Positions 34,193 through 43,666 are shown, counted from the first letter of the stretch. The stretch is DNA of 64,000 nucleotides from Acidovorax temperans (GCF_006716905.1 NZ_VFPV01000001.1:673501-737500), one strand, 5' to 3'. Numbers and translations: made by a program. Notes: generated by a model not told the origin, from the letters alone.

Positions 34193-35170
34193 TCAGTCCA
34201 CCGTGGCGCCGGTGTCTTTCACCACCAGGCTCCACTTGGGCAGGTCTGCCTGCACCAGGGCCGCCAACTGCGCCGCCGTGCCCTTGAAGGGCTCGCAGCC
34301 CACGGTGGCCAGTTTCTCGACCACGTCCTTGTGCTCCAGCGCGCGGGCCACTTCGGTTTGCAACTGCGCCACGATGGCAGCAGGCGTGCCTGCGGGCGCA
34401 AACAGCGCGTACCAGGGCGCCTGGCCAAAGCCCTTGATGGTTTCGCCAATGGTGGGCGTATCGGGCAGCGCGGCCACGCGCTTTTCGTTGACCACGCCCA
34501 GCACCTTGAGCTTGCCCGCCTTGATGAACGCAATGGCCGACGGCAGGCTTTGCACCGACAGCGGCACCTGCCCGCCCACCACGTCGGTGGCGGCTGCGGC
34601 CGAGCCCTTGTAGGGGATGTGTTGCAGCTGGATGCCGGCAGCCTTTTGCAGCATCTCGCCAATCAGGTGGTTCAGCGTGCCATTGCCCGCCGAGGCAATC
34701 GAATACTTGCCAGGGCTGGCCTTGGCCAGGGCCACCATTTCGGCCACGGTGTTGGCAGGGAACGATGGGTGCGCCACCAGAACATAGCCCGCTGTGGCCA
34801 CCGGGGCCACGGGTGCAAAGTCTTTCACCGGATCAAAGCCGGGGTTCTTGTACAGCGCGGGGCCAATCACATGGGCGCTGTCGGCCGTCAGCAGCAGGGT
34901 GTAGCCGTCGTTGCGCGCGCGGGCCGTGGTGCCTGTGGCCAGCGTGCCACCCGCGCCAGGGCGGTTTTCCACGATCACGCTCTGGCCCAGTTGCTCGCCC
35001 AGCTTTTGCGCCACCACCCGCGCAATCGCGTCATTGGCACCACCAGCCGCCTGCGGCACCACCAGGGTGATGGGCTTGGAAGGGTATTTGTCCTGCGCGC
35101 CCGCGGTGAAAGCAGCAGAGCACAGCACGGCCACCGTGAAGATGCGGCGTGACAGAGTGGGGAAAGTCAT
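34193..35170 (-). CDS. Bug-family (TctC-like) tripartite tricarboxylate transporter receptor
   Basis: A 325-residue periplasmic receptor with a signal peptide ending AGAQD. It has the same architecture as its neighbour: YPSKPITLVVPQAAGGANDA, VIVENRPGAGG, HIPYKGSAAAATDVVGGQV and LFAPAGTPAAIVAQL. Sequence between the two copies has diverged, so they probably bind different ligands or are an old duplication. It starts 42 bp after the HMG-CoA lyase gene, and the lyase/CoA-transferase context suggests ligands that become hydroxymethylglutaryl-like CoA thioesters. Confidence 0.93.
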   Translation of the reverse strand: MTFPTLSRRIFTVAVLCSAAFTAGAQDKYPSKPITLVVPQAAGGANDAIARVVAQKLGEQLGQSVIVENRPGAGGTLATGTTARARNDGYTLLLTADSAHVIGPALYKNPGFDPVKDFAPVAPVATAGYVLVAHPSFPANTVAEMVALAKASPGKYSIASAGNGTLNHLIGEMLQKAAGIQLQHIPYKGSAAAATDVVGGQVPLSVQSLPSAIAFIKAGKLKVLGVVNEKRVAALPDTPTIGETIKGFGQAPWYALFAPAGTPAAIVAQLQTEVARALEHKDVVEKLATVGCEPFKGTAAQLAALVQADLPKWSLVVKDTGATVD

Positions 35171-35212
35171 GGCGTTGTCTCCTGGTGTTATGGATGAGAA
35201 AAAAGGTGCAGG

Positions 35213-36193
35213 TCAGCGTGCCAGTGCCCGCTGGCGAATCGCTTCAAAGTCGGCCGGTACCGGATGCAAGGCCAGGCGCGGCCCGGCCTTGGCGATCTGG
35301 CTGGGGATGTCGTGGCCGATCAGTGCGGGCAACTGCTGCGCCGCCGCCACCAGCTGGGCGAGGTCCACCCCCGTGTCATAGCCCATGCAATCGAGCGCAT
35401 GCACGATTTCTTCGCTGCACACGTTGCCGCTGGCGCCCGGCGCGTAGGGGCAACCGCCCAGGCCACCCAGCGACGCGTCAAACCGGTCTGCCCCCGCGTC
35501 TATGGCGGCCAGCACATTGGCCAGCCCCATGCCGCGCGTGTTGTGGAAATGCAGGGTGAACTCCACCCCCGGCCAGCGCGCGCGCGCTGCTGCCGTGAGC
35601 CGGTGCACCTGCGTGGGGTAGGCCATGCCCGTGGTGTCACACAGCGTGATGCCGCGCACGCCCACATCCACAAAACGCTGCACCCAGCCGAACACATCGG
35701 CCTCGGGTACATCGCCTTCCATGGGGCAGCCGAACACGCACGACAGCGACACATTCACCGCTACCTTGGCGCCCTGCGCCAGGGCCACTACCTGCGACAG
35801 TGCGGCGAACGACTGTTCCTGCGTCATGCGCAGGTTGGCCAGGTTGTGGGTGGCACTGACGGACATGACCAGGTTCAGCTCGTCCGTGCCCGACTCAATG
35901 GCGCGCTCCGCACCGCGCAGGTTGGGCACCAGCGCGGTGTACACCGTTCCGGGGCGGCGCGTGATCTCGCGCATCACAATTTCAGCGTCTTTCAGCGCGG
36001 GGATGGCCGTGGGCGACGTGAACGAAGTCACCTCGATCTTGGACAGGCCCGCTGACGACAACGCATTGCACAGCGCGATCTTGTCTTCAGTGGGCACGAA
36101 GGCCTTCTCCATCTGCAGGCCATCGCGCAGGCCCACTTCCTGCATGTGGATGCGGCGGCCTGCGCCTTGCCAAACGGTGCTGGGTGCGTTCAT
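35213..36193 (-). CDS. Hydroxymethylglutaryl-CoA lyase family protein
   Basis: A 326-residue TIM-barrel lyase of the HMGL family. The opening VGLRDGLQMEK supplies metal and substrate residues. HFHNTRGMGLANVLAA holds the metal-binding His pair, and GLGGCPYAPGASGNVCSEE is the HMG-CoA lyase signature with its active-site Cys. It cleaves a 3-hydroxy-3-methylglutaryl-type CoA thioester into acetyl-CoA and a keto acid. The ATG overlaps the stop of the CoA transferase, so the two enzymes are coupled: activation by CoA transfer, then cleavage. Related itaconate or citramalate-type substrates are also possible. Confidence 0.88.
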   Translation of the reverse strand: MNAPSTVWQGAGRRIHMQEVGLRDGLQMEKAFVPTEDKIALCNALSSAGLSKIEVTSFTSPTAIPALKDAEIVMREITRRPGTVYTALVPNLRGAERAIESGTDELNLVMSVSATHNLANLRMTQEQSFAALSQVVALAQGAKVAVNVSLSCVFGCPMEGDVPEADVFGWVQRFVDVGVRGITLCDTTGMAYPTQVHRLTAAARARWPGVEFTLHFHNTRGMGLANVLAAIDAGADRFDASLGGLGGCPYAPGASGNVCSEEIVHALDCMGYDTGVDLAQLVAAAQQLPALIGHDIPSQIAKAGPRLALHPVPADFEAIRQRALAR

Positions 36194-37416
36194 TGCACGA
36201 CTCCTTTGCTGCGCAGCAACGCAATCTGCTCGGCATTGAGCCCCATTTCTGCCAGCACGGCATCGGTGTCATCACCCAGGTGCGGTGCACTGCTGCGAAT
36301 GGTGCCCGGCGTGGCCGAGAGCTTGGGCACGATGCCCGGCACTTCCACGCTGTAGCCATCGCGCGTCTCTTGCGTCAGCAGCATGTCGCGGGCTCGGTAG
36401 TGTGGATCTTCGGCAATGTCCTTGGCGGTGTAGACCTTGCCCGCGGGCACGCGGGCGGCGCCCAGCGCGTCCAGCACCTGCTGCACGGTGCGCTGCGCGC
36501 TCCAGGCGCCAATGGCCGCGTCGATTTCCTCCACACGCGCCACGCGGCCGGTGTTGTTGGCCAGGTCGGGCGCCGCGCCCAGGTCCGGCCGGCCGATGGC
36601 GTCCATCAACCGCTTGAAGATGCTGTCGCCATTGCCCGCCACCAGCACCCAGCCGTCGGTGCAGGGGTAGGCGTTGCTCGGTGCAATGCCCGGCAGCGCA
36701 CTGCCAGCCGCCTCGCGCACCACACCGAAGGCGCTGTATTCGGGGATCAGGCTTTCCATCACGTTGAACACCGCCTCGTGCAGCGCCACGTCAATCACCT
36801 GGCCTTTGCCGCCGTTGACCTTGCGGTGGTACAGCGCAGTCAGCACGCCGATGGTGCCGTGCAGCGCGGCCAGCGTGTCGCCAATCGAGACACCGACGCG
36901 CACCGGCACGCGGCCGGGCTCGCCCGTCAGGTGGCGCAGGCCGCCCATGGCCTCGCCGATCGCGCCAAAGCCGGGCAGGTCGCGGTAGGGCCCTGTCTGG
37001 CCATAGCCAGAAATGCGCAGCATCACCAGGCCGGGGTTGAGTTGGTGCAACTCTTCGGGCGACATGCCCCAGCCTTCGAGCGTGCCGGGGCGGAAGTTTT
37101 CCACCAGCACATCGGCCTCGGCAATCAGCTGGCGGGCTATTGTCTGCCCTTCGGTCTGGCGCAGGTCCAGCGCCACCGAGCGCTTGTTGCGCGACTGCAC
37201 TTGCCACCACACCGAGGTGCCTTCCTTGATCAGGCGCCAGTTGCGCAGCGGGTCGCCAGTCTCAGGCGCCTCAATCTTGATCACATCGGCGCCAAACTCG
37301 CCCAGCGTCTTGCCGCAAAACGGCCCGGCGATCAGCTGGCCCATTTCAATGACGCGCACGCCTTGCAGTGCGGCGGGGCTGGGTGGAAGGGGCGGTGCGG
37401 CGGGCGGCAAAGCCAT
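36190..37416 (-). CDS. CaiB/BaiF-type (class III) CoA transferase
   Basis: A 408-residue class III CoA transferase. Typical segments are VIEMGQLIAGPFCGKTLGEFGADVIK at the N-terminus (shown by its ends), RNKRSVALDLR, NFRPGTLEGWGM, and ISGYGQTGPYRDLPGF. In the active-site helix the usual Asp position reads ALHEAVFNVMES, with Glu, a variant seen in one subgroup. It moves CoA between carboxylic acids. It overlaps the HMG-CoA lyase gene by 4 bp and is the first gene of the operon. GGAG lies upstream of the chosen start; the frame runs open far upstream without homology. Confidence 0.9.
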   Translation of the reverse strand: MALPPAAPPLPPSPAALQGVRVIEMGQLIAGPFCGKTLGEFGADVIKIEAPETGDPLRNWRLIKEGTSVWWQVQSRNKRSVALDLRQTEGQTIARQLIAEADVLVENFRPGTLEGWGMSPEELHQLNPGLVMLRISGYGQTGPYRDLPGFGAIGEAMGGLRHLTGEPGRVPVRVGVSIGDTLAALHGTIGVLTALYHRKVNGGKGQVIDVALHEAVFNVMESLIPEYSAFGVVREAAGSALPGIAPSNAYPCTDGWVLVAGNGDSIFKRLMDAIGRPDLGAAPDLANNTGRVARVEEIDAAIGAWSAQRTVQQVLDALGAARVPAGKVYTAKDIAEDPHYRARDMLLTQETRDGYSVEVPGIVPKLSATPGTIRSSAPHLGDDTDAVLAEMGLNAEQIALLRSKGVVQ

Positions 37417-37560
37417 GCGGTGGTTCTCCTGCAAACAATCAATGCGTTGGGGTTTGGCGGGCATCATGCGCAAGGGCGGGCGCACCGCAAAACGCTGATG
37501 CACGAAGCCGCCATCGCAAACGGGCATGGCTGGGTCGCTCGGCAGTACCATCGGCAGACC

Positions 37561-38445
37561 ATGAAACTTGATCCCGTGTCCCTGCGGCTTTTCGTAGCCG
37601 TGATGGAAGAAAGCACCATCGCTGCCGCGGCAGAGCGCGAGCACATGGCGGCCTCGGCCGTCAGCCGCCGCCTGGCCGACCTTGAAGAGGCCTTGCGGGT
37701 GGAGCTGTTCACCCGCAGCAATCGGGGCGCCACCCCCACGGCCGCCGCCTTTGCCTTGCTGCACCTGGCGCGGGGCGTACTCAACGATCTGGACGGCATT
37801 GCCAGCCAGATGCGCGAATACGGCACCGGGGTGCGCGGCCATGTGCGGGTGGTGGCCAACATCTCGGCCATCACGCAGTTTCTGCCGGCCCAGCTGCAAA
37901 GCTTCATGGCGCTGCACCCGCAGGTAGATGTGCGGCTGCAGGAACAGATCAGCACGGCCATTGCCAATTCGGTGGCCGAGAACGCGGCCGACATCGGCAT
38001 CCTGAACGATGGCGACTACGGCGACCGGGTGGCCCTGCTGCCTTACCGCACCGATGAGCTGGTGCTGGTCATCCCCTCTGAACACCCCCTGGCGCGGCGC
38101 AAGGCCGTCAAGCTGTGCGATGCACTGGCCTACGACTTTGTGGGCGCCCACCCTGGCAGCGCCATCAATAACCAGCTCACCCAGGCTGCCGCACAAGCCG
38201 GGCTGCCGCTGAAGCTGCGCATCCAGGTCACCAGCTACGACGCACTGTGCCTCATGGTCAACGCCGGGCTGGGCGTGGGTGTCATGCCCAGGGGCAGCGC
38301 GGCGCTGTACAAAGGCACGCTGGGCATCCGCACCATCACCTTGAACGAGCCGTGGGCGCACCGCCACCTCAAGCTGTGCGTGCGCTCGGAAGAGTCTCTC
38401 TCCAGCGTGGCGCGCCTGCTGGTGGACCACCTGCGCATGCCATGA
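37561..38445 (+). CDS. LysR-family transcriptional regulator
   Basis: A 294-residue regulator. The N-terminal winged helix-turn-helix covers residues 4-62 (LRLFVAVMEESTIAAAAERE and SAVSRRLADLEEALRVELF). The rest is a two-lobed effector domain (RVVANISAITQFLPAQLQ, ADIGILNDGDYGDRV, VNAGLGVGVMP). It is divergent from the CoA-transferase/lyase/Bug genes, with 144 bp between the starts, the classic LysR layout, so it most likely controls that operon in response to its substrate. The ATG at 37561 begins the standard domain. Confidence 0.92.
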   Translation: MKLDPVSLRLFVAVMEESTIAAAAEREHMAASAVSRRLADLEEALRVELFTRSNRGATPTAAAFALLHLARGVLNDLDGIASQMREYGTGVRGHVRVVANISAITQFLPAQLQSFMALHPQVDVRLQEQISTAIANSVAENAADIGILNDGDYGDRVALLPYRTDELVLVIPSEHPLARRKAVKLCDALAYDFVGAHPGSAINNQLTQAAAQAGLPLKLRIQVTSYDALCLMVNAGLGVGVMPRGSAALYKGTLGIRTITLNEPWAHRHLKLCVRSEESLSSVARLLVDHLRMP

Positions 38446-38541
38446 AACGCCCCCTGAGGCCCTGCGGGCCATCCCCCCGCTCTCGCAGCGCCTTGCGCGG
38501 CGGCCCTGGCGTGGGCAGCACCAGTTTCATGGGCCATGGGT
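38444..38541 (+). repeat. Dispersed GC-rich intergenic repeat, copy B
   Basis: Starts TGAAACGCCCCCTGAG and ends TGGGCAGCACCAGTTTC with a GC-rich middle. The same two ends and parts of the middle recur, inverted and with a longer middle, at about 61125-61283. It lies directly after the LysR stop codon. Confidence 0.6.
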
Positions 38542-38565
38542 GTGCTCGCAACTTTAACCACTGAT

Positions 38566-39732
38566 ATGAGCCGAACCCACTTCCCCACTTGGACCACCCA
38601 GCCCACACTGCAGTGGGACGTGTTCTGCCGCGTGATCGACAACTTTGGCGATATTGGCGTGTGCTGGCGCCTGGCAACCCAGCTGGCCGGCCAAGGCCAG
38701 CGCGTGCGCCTGTGGGTGGACGACGCCTCGGCCCTGGCCTGGATGGCACCACAGGGCTGCCCCGGCGTGGAGCTGCGCGACTGGCACGCCCCGCCCCCTG
38801 GCGCGCAAGAAGCACCCACGGATGTGATGGTGGAGGCCTTCGGCTGCGAAATTACTCCTGAATTCATAGCTAGTGCCGCTTACCAGGCAAGCGTCAGAGG
38901 CCAAAAACCTGTATGGATCAACCTGGAGTACCTGTCGGCAGAGCGCTATGTGGAACGCAACCACCGCCTGCCCTCGCTCCTCTCCTCAGGCCCAGCCCAG
39001 GGCTGGACGCGGTGGTTCTTCTACCCAGGCTTTACCGCCGCCACCGGCGGCCTGCTGCGCGAACCCGACTTGATGCAGCGGCAAGAAGCCTACGACGTGG
39101 CCGCATGGCGCAACGCCCACGCGCACCCCAGCCTGCCAGTGCCAGCCGGCGCCGCCGGTGCGGCCGTGCGATGGATGTCGCTGTTCTGCTACGAGCCCGC
39201 CGCCCTGCCCCAATGGCTGCAGCTTTGCGAGGCCGCCAGCACGCCCACCCACCTGCTGGTAGCCCCTGGTCGCCCCGCGCACGCGGTGCGGCAGGCGCTG
39301 GGAATTTCAAGCAAAAATGTGCTCCAGGGCACGACAGATAAGCGCGGGCAGCTATATATTTCATACCGCACGCCGTGCCCCCAGGCGGTTTTTGATGAAA
39401 TGCTCTGGGCTTGCGACCTCAATGCCGTGCGCGGAGAAGACTCCCTGGTGCGCGGCCTGTGGGCCGGCAAGGCGCTGATCTGGCACATCTACCCGCAGGA
39501 CGACGATGCGCACCATGCCAAGCTGCAGGCGTTTCTGGACTGGCTGCAAGCCCCCGCATCGCTGCGCCAGTTTCACCACACCTGGAACGGCCTGGATGAC
39601 TTGCCCCTGCAGTGGCCCGATGACGGCACGCTGCGCGAATGGACGGCCTGTGTGCAGGCAGCCAGGGCCCGACTGCTGATGCAGGACAACCTTGTTGCAC
39701 AGCTTTTAGGCTTCGTAATGGAAAAACGGTAA
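38566..39732 (+). CDS. earP: EF-P arginine rhamnosyltransferase EarP
   Basis: A 388-residue GT-B type glycosyltransferase that attaches rhamnose from dTDP-rhamnose to Arg32 of EF-P. The N-terminal [17 protein letters not shown] contains the catalytic Asp. [14 protein letters not shown] and the nucleotide-sugar site [20 protein letters not shown] with WHIYPQ are family hallmarks. The substrate gene efp lies 140 bp downstream with Arg32, which confirms the pairing. Two segments (about 38850-38908 and 39310-39362) coincide with copies of the dispersed repeat yet keep the frame. The start at 38566 is preferred over 38536. Confidence 0.95.
   Translation: MSRTHFPTWTTQPTLQWDVFCRVIDNFGDIGVCWRLATQLAGQGQRVRLWVDDASALAWMAPQGCPGVELRDWHAPPPGAQEAPTDVMVEAFGCEITPEFIASAAYQASVRGQKPVWINLEYLSAERYVERNHRLPSLLSSGPAQGWTRWFFYPGFTAATGGLLREPDLMQRQEAYDVAAWRNAHAHPSLPVPAGAAGAAVRWMSLFCYEPAALPQWLQLCEAASTPTHLLVAPGRPAHAVRQALGISSKNVLQGTTDKRGQLYISYRTPCPQAVFDEMLWACDLNAVRGEDSLVRGLWAGKALIWHIYPQDDDAHHAKLQAFLDWLQAPASLRQFHHTWNGLDDLPLQWPDDGTLREWTACVQAARARLLMQDNLVAQLLGFVMEKR
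38849..38908 (+). repeat. Dispersed 55-60 bp repeat, first copy in earP
   Basis: AATTCATAGCTAGTGCCGCTT, split here as AATTCATAGCT and GTGCCGCTT, then AAGCGTCAGAGGCCAAAAAC. It is in frame within earP and encodes part of a surface-type segment. Confidence 0.55.
39310..39362 (-). repeat. Dispersed 55-60 bp repeat, second copy in earP
   Basis: On the minus strand: AAATATATAGCTGCCCGCGCTT, here given as ATATATAGCT and CCGCGCTTAT, then CTGGAGCACATTTTTGC. It is in frame within earP, in inverted orientation to the first copy. Confidence 0.55.
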
Positions 39733-39872
39733 AATCCAAGGCTTTGCGCAATTCCTACGCGGCACACCCGTGCCCCGCAACAGCGCACTTCCGCCGCGGA
39801 ACATGCACCGGCGGGCCCCGCCTTCATCAGCAGCCCGTCCGCATTGAGCGGCCCCAACCCAAGCAATCAGCT

Positions 39873-40427
39873 ATGAAAATCGCTCAAGAAATCCGCGCCG
39901 GCAACGTCATCATGCACGGCAAGGACCCCATGGTCGTCCTGAAGACCGAATACGCCCGTGGCGGCCGCGGTGCTGCCACCGTGCGCATGAAGCTCAAGAG
40001 CCTGATCGGCAACTTCGGCACCGAAAACGTGTTCAAGGCCGACGACAAGATCGACAACGTGATCCTGGACAAGAAAGAGTGCACCTACTCTTACTTTGCC
40101 GATCCCATGTACGTTTGCATGGACGCTGACTACAACCAGTACGAAGTCGAAGCCGAAAACATGGGCGACGCACTGAACTACCTAGAAGACGGCATGGCCC
40201 TGGAAGTCGTGTTCTACGACGGCAAGGCCATCTCGGTGGAACTGCCCACCAGCGTCGAACGCGAAATCACCTGGACAGAACCCGCCGTCAAGGGCGACAC
40301 CTCTGGCAAGGTTCTGAAGCCCGCCAAGATCGCTACCGGTTTCGAAGTGGCCGTGCCCCTGTTCGTGTCGCAAGGCGACAAGATCGAAATCGACACCCGC
40401 ACCGGCGAATACCGCAAGCGCGTCTAA
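39873..40427 (+). CDS. efp: Elongation factor P
   Basis: A 184-residue three-domain tRNA-mimic that rescues ribosomes stalled at polyproline. The modification loop is YARGGRGAA with Arg32 at the tip, so activation is by EarP rhamnosylation rather than EpmA lysylation. The C-terminal domain ends with [17 protein letters not shown], the EF-P signature. It lies 140 bp after earP, probably the same regulatory unit. Its terminator has been split by an IS4 element. Confidence 0.97.
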   Translation: MKIAQEIRAGNVIMHGKDPMVVLKTEYARGGRGAATVRMKLKSLIGNFGTENVFKADDKIDNVILDKKECTYSYFADPMYVCMDADYNQYEVEAENMGDALNYLEDGMALEVVFYDGKAISVELPTSVEREITWTEPAVKGDTSGKVLKPAKIATGFEVAVPLFVSQGDKIEIDTRTGEYRKRV

Positions 40428-40450
40428 GGTCTCGCTGGCCGCTGTGCCAG

Positions 40451-40470
40451 CCACCTCACTTGCGAGGTGG
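40451..40470 (+). terminator. Hairpin after efp
   Basis: CCACCTC and GAGGTGG form a 7-bp stem with a 6-base loop, 23 bp after the efp stop. The T-run terminator that should follow is split by the IS (see 40481-40490 with 41954-41963), so this hairpin may be the first part of a double-stem terminator. Confidence 0.4.
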
Positions 40471-40480
40471 CGCAGACCAT

Positions 40481-40490
40481 AAAAAAGGAG
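40481..40490 (+). terminator. Left arm of the efp terminator, split by IS4
   Basis: AAAAAAGGAG here pairs with CTCCTTTTTT at 41954-41963. The 9-bp TCTTCAAGG that was the loop is now duplicated on each side of the IS. Before insertion the stretch formed a bidirectional terminator between the convergent genes efp and rimO. Confidence 0.75.
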
Positions 40491-40499
40491 TCTTCAAGG

Positions 40500-41944
40500 C
40501 CAATGCCAGTAAGTTAAGCAAAGGCCCTTCGGGGTCTTTGTTGTTTGTACAGTGCAGGCTTGATCAATTGAGCTTTGGCCATAGAGGTCAAGCGATAGCC
40601 AATGCTGCTGCAAGAGTACCTGAACGATACCCATGAGTTTGCGAGCCCCGAACAATGGGGTGTCGTTCAAAGCAACATACCCCAGCAGTGGATTGAACAG
40701 GCCTTGCAGATGACGGGTGTAGCCACGCTGCGCAAGCGGCGACTGCCCATGGAGCAGGCACTTTGGCTGGTATTGGGTGTGGCCTTGCTTAGAGACCGCT
40801 CCATCGTGAACGTGGCCGAGGTACTGGAGCTGGCACTGCCTGGGCAGCACAATGAACCCATCAGCTCCAGCGCGCTGAGCCAGGCGCGCCAACGGCTGGG
40901 CAGTGAGCCCCTGCAATGGCTGTTTCGCCACACTGCTGCCCATTGGGCGCACCAGCAGGCCGCTCGCCACCGCTGGCAAGGCTTGGCGCTGTACGCATTG
41001 GATGGCGTGGTCTGGCGTACCCCCGACACACAAGACAACCGCCAGCACTTTGGTTGCCAGCGCAACCACGCAGACCACCAAAGTCCCTTCCCCCTGGTGC
41101 GCATGGCCTGCTTGCTCGATGCCAGAGCTCGTTTATTGGTAGATGCCAGCCTGGATGCCTACGACACCAGTGAGTACGCATTGGCTGAACGCTTGTGGCC
41201 GAAGTTGCCGCCTGACTCGCTGGTGATTGTGGACAAAGGGTTTTACTCGGCAAGTCTGCTGTGGCCGCTGCAACACCGCCAGGGACGTCACTGGCTGATC
41301 CCTGCGCGTGCCGGACTCAGGGGCGAGGTGGTGCAAACGCATGGCCCTGGCGATGTGAGCTTGCGCATGAAGGTCTCGCCCCAAGCTCGCAAGAAAGACC
41401 CCGGCTTGCCGCTCACGTGGGAGGTGCGCGCCATCACCCGTGAACTCGATGGCAAACCCAGAACCTTGTTCACGTCCCTGATGGATCCGGCACGCTACAA
41501 GGCCGAGGAGGTGTTCGCGCTGTACCACGAACGCTGGGAGATTGAGCTGGCCTATGGAGAGATGAAGACGGACATGCTGGGCCAGGCGATGACGTTGCGC
41601 AGCCAGCAACCCGATGGGGTCAAGCAAGAGCTGTGGGCAACCTTGCTGATGTACAACCTGATCCGCTTGGAGATCACGCGCATCGCAGACGAGGCCAAAG
41701 TGCAGCCCTGTCGCATCAGCTTCATCACGGCGCTGCGCTACATCGTGGATGAGTGGCTGTGGAGTTCAGGATCACACACCCCTGGGGCCATCCCGGCCAA
41801 GCTTGCGGCCATGAGAAAGAACATCCGCCGCTTCGTGCTGCCGCCTCGCAGATCCCACAGGCGGTATCCGCGTGAGGTTCGTATGACCAAGACCCAGTAT
41901 CCCGTCAAAAAAATGCCGCTCAGACTTAACTGAGCGGCATTGGT
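40500..41944 (+). mobile_element. IS4-family insertion sequence in the efp terminator loop
   Basis: A 1445-bp element with imperfect terminal inverted repeats (CCAATGCCAGTAAGTTAAG at the left; CCAATGCCGCTCAGTTAAG as the reverse complement at the right). It is flanked by perfect 9-bp duplications TCTTCAAGG (40491-40499 and 41945-41953). One intact transposase gene fills it. The perfect duplications suggest a recent insertion. Confidence 0.92.
40602..41933 (+). CDS. IS4-family DDE transposase
   Basis: A 443-residue transposase. The N-terminal DUF4372-like helical region is followed by the DDE domain. The first Asp is in YALDGVVWRTPDT, the second in VIVDKGFYSA, and Glu lies in the family's YREK signature, YHERWEIELAYGEMK (Y-x2-R-x3-E-x6-K). 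The basic C-terminus PPRRSHRRYPREVR is typical. Length and frame are intact, so it is probably active. Confidence 0.95.
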   Translation: MLLQEYLNDTHEFASPEQWGVVQSNIPQQWIEQALQMTGVATLRKRRLPMEQALWLVLGVALLRDRSIVNVAEVLELALPGQHNEPISSSALSQARQRLGSEPLQWLFRHTAAHWAHQQAARHRWQGLALYALDGVVWRTPDTQDNRQHFGCQRNHADHQSPFPLVRMACLLDARARLLVDASLDAYDTSEYALAERLWPKLPPDSLVIVDKGFYSASLLWPLQHRQGRHWLIPARAGLRGEVVQTHGPGDVSLRMKVSPQARKKDPGLPLTWEVRAITRELDGKPRTLFTSLMDPARYKAEEVFALYHERWEIELAYGEMKTDMLGQAMTLRSQQPDGVKQELWATLLMYNLIRLEITRIADEAKVQPCRISFITALRYIVDEWLWSSGSHTPGAIPAKLAAMRKNIRRFVLPPRRSHRRYPREVRMTKTQYPVKKMPLRLN

Positions 41945-42012
41945 CTTCAAGGCTCCTTTTTTATGTCCTGCTTGCTTTGACTGGAGGCCATCGCCCCCAG
42001 CCAAAGCAGTCA

Positions 42013-43004
42013 TCAAATCGGCAAGGCCACCAGGTCGTGCCCCTGCACCGCCACGATGCGGGCCTTGGTGAATTCGCCCACCTTGAGCTGTTTGCTGATC
42101 TTCTCGGGCGGCAGCAACTGCACGGTACCGTCGATCTCTGGCGCGTCGGCGTAGGTGCGGCCCACCCCGCCCTTGCGGCCCATGGCCGGGGCATGGTCCA
42201 CCAGCACCTGCATGGTGGCGCCCACGCGGCGTTGCAGCTTGGCAATCGACACTTCTTCGGCCACGGCCATGAAGCGCGCACGGCGCTCCTCGCGCACTTC
42301 CAGGGGCAGCATGCCGGGTAGCTCGTTGGCCACAGCGCCCGTCACGTCGCTGTAGGCAAAGCAGCCCGCACGGTCGATCTGCGCTTCGCGCACAAAGTCC
42401 AGCAGGTGCTGGAACTCTTCTTCCGTCTCGCCGGGGAAGCCTGCAATGAAGGTGCTGCGGATCACGATCTCAGGACAGGCCTCGCGCCAGCGCTGGATGC
42501 GCTCCAGATTGCGCTCGCCGCTGGCAGGGCGCTTCATGCGCTTGAGCACATCGGGGTGGCTGTGCTGGAACGGTACATCCAGGTAAGGCAGCACGCGGCC
42601 TGTGGCCATGAGCGGAATCACTTCATCCACGCTGGGGTACGGGTACACGTAATGCAGGCGCACCCAGGCGCCGTAGGGCTCGGCAATCTCGCCCAGGGTC
42701 TGCACCAGTTCCAGCATGCGGGTCTTGACGGGCTTGCCGTCCCAGAAGCCGGTGCGGTATTTCACGTCCACGCCATAGGCCGATGTGTCCTGGCTGATGA
42801 CCAGCAGCTCCTTCACGCCGCCTTCAAACAGAGCCTTGGCTTCCTTGAGCACATCGCCCACAGGGCGCGAAACGAGGTCGCCACGCATCGAAGGGATGAT
42901 GCAGAAGGTGCAGCGGTGGTTACAGCCTTCGCTGATCTTCAGGTACGCATAGTGGCGCGGCGTGAGCTTGATGCCCGCCTCGCCAAAGGCGCCGGGCAGG
43001 TAAC
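42013..43004 (-). pseudogene. rimO: rimO, C-terminal fragment (radical SAM and TRAM domains)
   Basis: These 330 codons are the rest of RimO, the enzyme that methylthiolates Asp in ribosomal protein S12. The radical SAM cluster motif CxxxCxxC is seen in [10 protein letters not shown], followed by the [11 protein letters not shown] region and the C-terminal TRAM domain ending GHDLVALPI. It is cut from its N-terminal part by the IS200 element at 43005-43666. Translation could restart at an ATG inside the IS end (43029), but no good ribosome site is seen. Removing 662 bp rejoins both parts into one 464-residue frame. Confidence 0.9.
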
Positions 43005-43666
43005 CATCCCCCGGCAAAGCCGGGGGCATTCGGGATGTGAGCCGCTCAAAGCGGCTGTAAGGGGTCGCTAACGCGGCCCCTCATTCTTGGGGCCACCTAT
43101 CGGTGGCTACTCACCTCCATAGACCGAGTTGGTCCAACCTCTCGTCTTCCTTCTCCTGGTTTCGGATGTACTCCCGTATCACCGCTTCGTCGCGTCCCAC
43201 CGTCGAGACGAAGTACCCTCGCGCCCAGAAGTGCTGACCCACGAAGTTGCGCTTTCGCTCTCCGTACACCCGCGCAAGGTGGATTGCGCTCTTGCCTTTG
43301 ATAAAGCCCACCACCTGCGACACCGAGTACTTCGGTGGGATCGACAGCATCATGTGCACGTGATCGGGCATCAGATGCCCCTCTTCAACCCTGCATTCCT
43401 TTTGCGCGGCCAACTTTCTGAATACCTCACCCAGGTGTTCGCGTAGCTGCTTGTACAGCGTTCGCCTTCGACACTTGGGGATGAAGACCACGTGATATTT
43501 GCAATCCCAGGCCGTGTGACTCAAACTTTCATACTTGTCCATCGTGTTTCTTCCTTTCGTTTGCTTGGCGGCTCACGATTGAAAGTCTCTACGGTGGACA
43601 ACCTCCTGAAAAGTCAAACTTCTACTGCCTCCCCGGCAGAGCCGGGGGGCCTCCTTTTGGTAGCTA
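43005..43666 (-). mobile_element. IS200/IS605-family insertion sequence, copy 2, in rimO
   Basis: A 662-bp unit preceded by GGTAAC and ending TAGCTA, equal in length to copy 1 (17799-18460), with the same hairpins and an identical transposase. Insertion is in rimO in the same orientation as the gene. The length of 662 is the value that restores the rimO frame on removal, which supports these ends. Confidence 0.88.
43111..43542 (-). CDS. tnpA: IS200/IS605 family transposase TnpA
   Basis: A 143-residue HUH transposase identical in sequence to the protein at 17905-18336: His-x-His in DHVHMML and a catalytic Tyr in the C-terminal helix. It is intact and probably active. Two identical copies within 26 kb indicate recent movement. 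It acts on single-stranded DNA, preferring lagging-strand templates. Confidence 0.95.
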   Translation of the reverse strand: MDKYESLSHTAWDCKYHVVFIPKCRRRTLYKQLREHLGEVFRKLAAQKECRVEEGHLMPDHVHMMLSIPPKYSVSQVVGFIKGKSAIHLARVYGERKRNFVGQHFWARGYFVSTVGRDEAVIREYIRNQEKEDERLDQLGLWR

